NCBI GenBank assembly: GCA_011620645.1
Contig: WOYS01000020.1
Span: 12,512-76,511 of the forward strand
Length of the DNA: 64,000 nt
DNA from: Mycobacterium sp.
GTDB taxonomy: Bacteria; Actinomycetota; Actinomycetes; Mycobacteriales; Mycobacteriaceae
Reading direction: 5' to 3'
Shown here: piece by piece, positions 61,863 through 64,000 of the stretch
Numbering within the stretch: position 1 is the first letter of the stretch
Layout of the letters: each line of letters starts with the position of its first letter
The notes under the pieces: generated by a model
Database searches by the model: none
The model's input: only the letters and a program-made list of their open reading frames with translations
Told to the model about the DNA's origin: nothing
Position numbers and translations under genes: made by a program

Positions 61863-63782
61863 CTAGAAGGTCTTGGCCAACCGGTCAGCGAGAATGGCAG
61901 CGAAGCGCGCCGGATCGTCGAGTGAGCCACCCTCGGCGAGAAGGGCTGTGCCGTAGAGCAACTCGGCAGTATCGCTGAGCCCGTCCTGTGACGACGCCAA
62001 GGCGTCCCGCAGACCGGCGACGAGGGCGTGATCGGGGTTCAGCTCCAGGATACGTTTGCCGACGGGCACATCCTGACCGGAGGCGCGGTACATCCGCGCC
62101 AACTGCGGGGTGATGCCGAAGGCGTCGGTGATCAGGCAGGCCGGCGACGAGGTCAGTCGGGTCGACAGACGCACTTCCTTGACATGCTCGTCGAGCGTCT
62201 CCTGCAGCCAGGTAAGCAGATCGGCGAACTCGCTGCGGTCGGCGTCGGCCTTGTCGCCTGCGGAGCCGAGATCGACTTCGCCCTTGGCCACAGACTGAAG
62301 CGCCTTGCCGTCAAACTCCGGCACCGATTCGACCCACACCTCGTCGACCGGATCGGTGAGCAGTAGCACTTCATAGCCCTTGGCCTTGAACGCCTCCAGA
62401 TGAGGGGAGTGCTCCAGCAACTGGCGTGATTCGCCCGTCGCGTAGAAGATCTGTGTCTGGTCGTCCTTCATCCGGCTTACGTAGTCAGCCAGCGTCGTCG
62501 GGGTGTCCGGACTTGACGTTGACGCGAACGACGACAGCCCCAGCACCGTGTCCCGATTGTCGGTATCGGTGAGAAGCCCCTCCTTGAACGCACGGCCGAA
62601 TTGTGTCCAGAAGGTCGCATAGTCGTCCGGGCGGCTGGCTTGCAGGTCCTTGATCGCCGAGAGCACCTTCTTGGTGAGGCTGCGCCGGATCACCTTGATC
62701 TGGCGGTCCTGCTGAAGAATCTCACGAGACACGTTGAGCGACATGTCCTGTGCGTCGACGACACCCTTGACGAACCGCAGGTACGGCGGAATGAGCTCGT
62801 CGCAGTCGCCCATGATGAAGACACGCTTGACGTACAGCTGCACGCCGGTGTGCCCGTCGCGGTTGAACAGATCGAACGGCGCTTGCGACGGGATGAACAA
62901 CAACGCCTGATACTCGAAGGTGCCTTCGGCCTTCATCGCGATGACATCGAGTGGCTCATCCCATGCATGCGCGATGTGCCGGTAGAACTCCCGGTACTCC
63001 TCGTCGGAGACGTCGCTCTTGGACTTCGCCCACAGTGCGGTGCGCGAGTTGATGGTCTCCGTCTCGACGGTAATGGTGGGCGGAGTGGCTTCCCCGGTAT
63101 CCGACTCTTTGGCTGGGACGGTCTTCTCGACCTCCATCCGGATCGGCCAGGAGATGAAGTCGGAGTACTTTTTGACCAGCTGCCTGATCTTCCACGGCGA
63201 GGTGTAGTCGTGCAGCTCGTCGTCGGCGTCCTCGGGCTTGAGGTGCAACGTGACCGACGTGCCCTGCGGAGCGTCGTCGACGGTGGCGATGGTGTAGGTG
63301 CCGTCGCCGCTGGATTCCCAACGGGTGGCGGTGCTCTCGCCCGCCTTACGGGTCAGCAGCACTACCGAGTCGGCCACCATGAACGTCGAATAGAACCCGA
63401 TGCCGAACTGGCCGATGAGGTCGCTGACCTCGCCCTGCTGCTGCGCCTCGCTGAGCTTGCGGCGCAGCTCGCCGGTACCGGACTTGGCGAGGGTGCCGAT
63501 CAGGTCGACGACCTCGTCGCGGGACATGCCGATGCCGTTGTCGCGGATCGTCAGCGTACGCGCAGCATTATCGGCATCTATCTCGATGTGCAGGTCGGAG
63601 GTGTCGACGTCCAGGTCCTTGTCCTGGTACGCCGCGAGCCGCAGCTTGTCCAGCGCGTCGGAGGCGTTCGAGACCAGTTCCCGTAGGAACGAGTCCTTGT
63701 TGGAGTAGATGGAGTGCACCATCAGCTGCAACAGCTGACGGGCCTCTGCCTGGAATTCTCTCTGTTCGACCTGCTCGCTCAC
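61863..63782 (-). CDS. htpG: Chaperone HtpG (Hsp90)
   Basis: A 639-residue Hsp90-family ATPase chaperone. The GHKL nucleotide pocket has [48 protein letters not shown] and a GTSVTLHLK segment. The middle domain has [20 protein letters not shown], then [12 protein letters not shown] with the catalytic-loop arginine. The C-terminal dimerisation domain is complete. The GTG at 63782 gives the family start [20 protein letters not shown]. It is single-copy here, with no heat-shock operator seen in the short gap after it. Confidence 0.96.
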
Positions 63783-63807
63783 AGCCCGCGATACTACCGA
63801 GCCCCGC

Positions 63808-64000
63808 TCACCCGAACTGCACCCCCTGGGCGAGCGGCAGCTCGGACGAGTAGTTGACGGTGTTGGTCGCCCGGCGCATGTAGGCCTTCCAGGAGTCCGA
63901 TCCGGACTCCCGGCCGCCACCGGTCTGCTTCTCGCCGCCGAACGCGCCGCCGATCTCGGCGCCGGAGGTGCCGATGTTGACGTTGGCGATACCGCAGTCC
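63808..64000 (-). CDS. pcd: C-terminus of an aldehyde dehydrogenase, probable Pcd/L-2-aminoadipate-semialdehyde type (partial)
   Basis: The frame enters from beyond the window and reads [20 protein letters not shown], then [20 protein letters not shown] and [20 protein letters not shown] to a stop at 63808-63810, giving 63 residues. The [15 protein letters not shown](E/Q)TGGGRE phrase is the signature end of the ALDH7/Pcd group, which oxidises piperideine-6-carboxylate or aminoadipate semialdehyde in lysine breakdown. In M. tuberculosis pcd (Rv3293) lies near lhr, which agrees. The catalytic cysteine lies outside the window. Confidence 0.82.
   Translation of the reverse strand, partial: DCGIANVNIGTSGAEIGGAFGGEKQTGGGRESGSDSWKAYMRRATNTVNYSSELPLAQGVQFG

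Noticed and set aside
61600..61866. An 88-codon frame after the DUF222/HNH gene
   Set aside because: TTG start, no domain, no ribosome site and overlap with the htpG stop.

Overview
The window is a stretch of a high-GC actinobacterial chromosome. Gene content and order point to a rapid-growing Mycobacterium (Mycolicibacterium). They match M. tuberculosis Rv3370c-Rv3293, mostly inverted here: dnaE2 tail, nitroreductase, spoU, mfp conservon, folD, metX/metY, trpS, yhjD, dacB1, class III aminotransferase, sdh2, cdd-deoA-add, upp, pmmB, punA, two M20 amidohydrolases, lpdA, glpD2, nei, lhr and the pcd tail. Gene names rest on recognising the protein sequences; no database search was run.

Layout. 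1-1890: end of an error-prone polymerase, a nitroreductase, a SPOUT tRNA methylase and a small SAM methyltransferase. 1996-6393: a conservon (atypical sensor kinase, Roadblock protein, DUF742 protein, small GTPase) ending in an mfpA gene that lost its middle. 6488-10227: an FHA-ABC transporter, folD and a DUF3017 membrane protein. 10314-13690: methyltransferase, metX and metY (sulfhydrylation route to methionine), with metY behind a SAM-IV riboswitch. 13950-20587: monomeric isocitrate dehydrogenase, xth, trpS, yhjD and a DD-carboxypeptidase. 20646-24994: an amine/omega-amino-acid catabolic locus (aminotransferase, Lrp regulator, aldehyde dehydrogenase) with a decayed permease/universal-stress-protein chimera. 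25151-27265: a PerM-family transporter and a DUF559-like gene bracketed by two copies of a palindromic element. 27277-30763: succinate dehydrogenase. 30975-42323: nucleoside salvage (cdd, deoA, add, upp, punA), phosphomannomutase-like pmmB, an ESX-type small protein with an NlpC/P60 hydrolase, and paired M20 amidohydrolases. 42315-46996: GGCT-like protein, lpdA, glpD2 and a pseudouridine synthase. 47028-50960: an SDR, a FabR-like TetR regulator and a reductase/desaturase operon. 50948-57163: nei, lhr, then a collagen-like secreted protein with a hemophore-family protein. 57319-59884: an SDR, a decay zone with acyl-CoA-ligase and SDR remnants, and a CoA-transferase. 60249-64000: a 13E12-type DUF222/HNH gene, htpG and the tail of a pcd-like aldehyde dehydrogenase.

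The metabolic backbone looks ordinary and intact. The interest lies in signs of recent genome change: a deleted and frameshifted mfpA, a permease-USP deletion chimera, and a decay zone whose edges coincide with a short dispersed repeat (CCCGTCGCTTCGCTCGCCCGG). That repeat also sits inside the pmmB reading frame. A separate family of long palindromes lies just behind three stop codons. No tRNA, rRNA, CRISPR array, phage or intact insertion sequence was seen.
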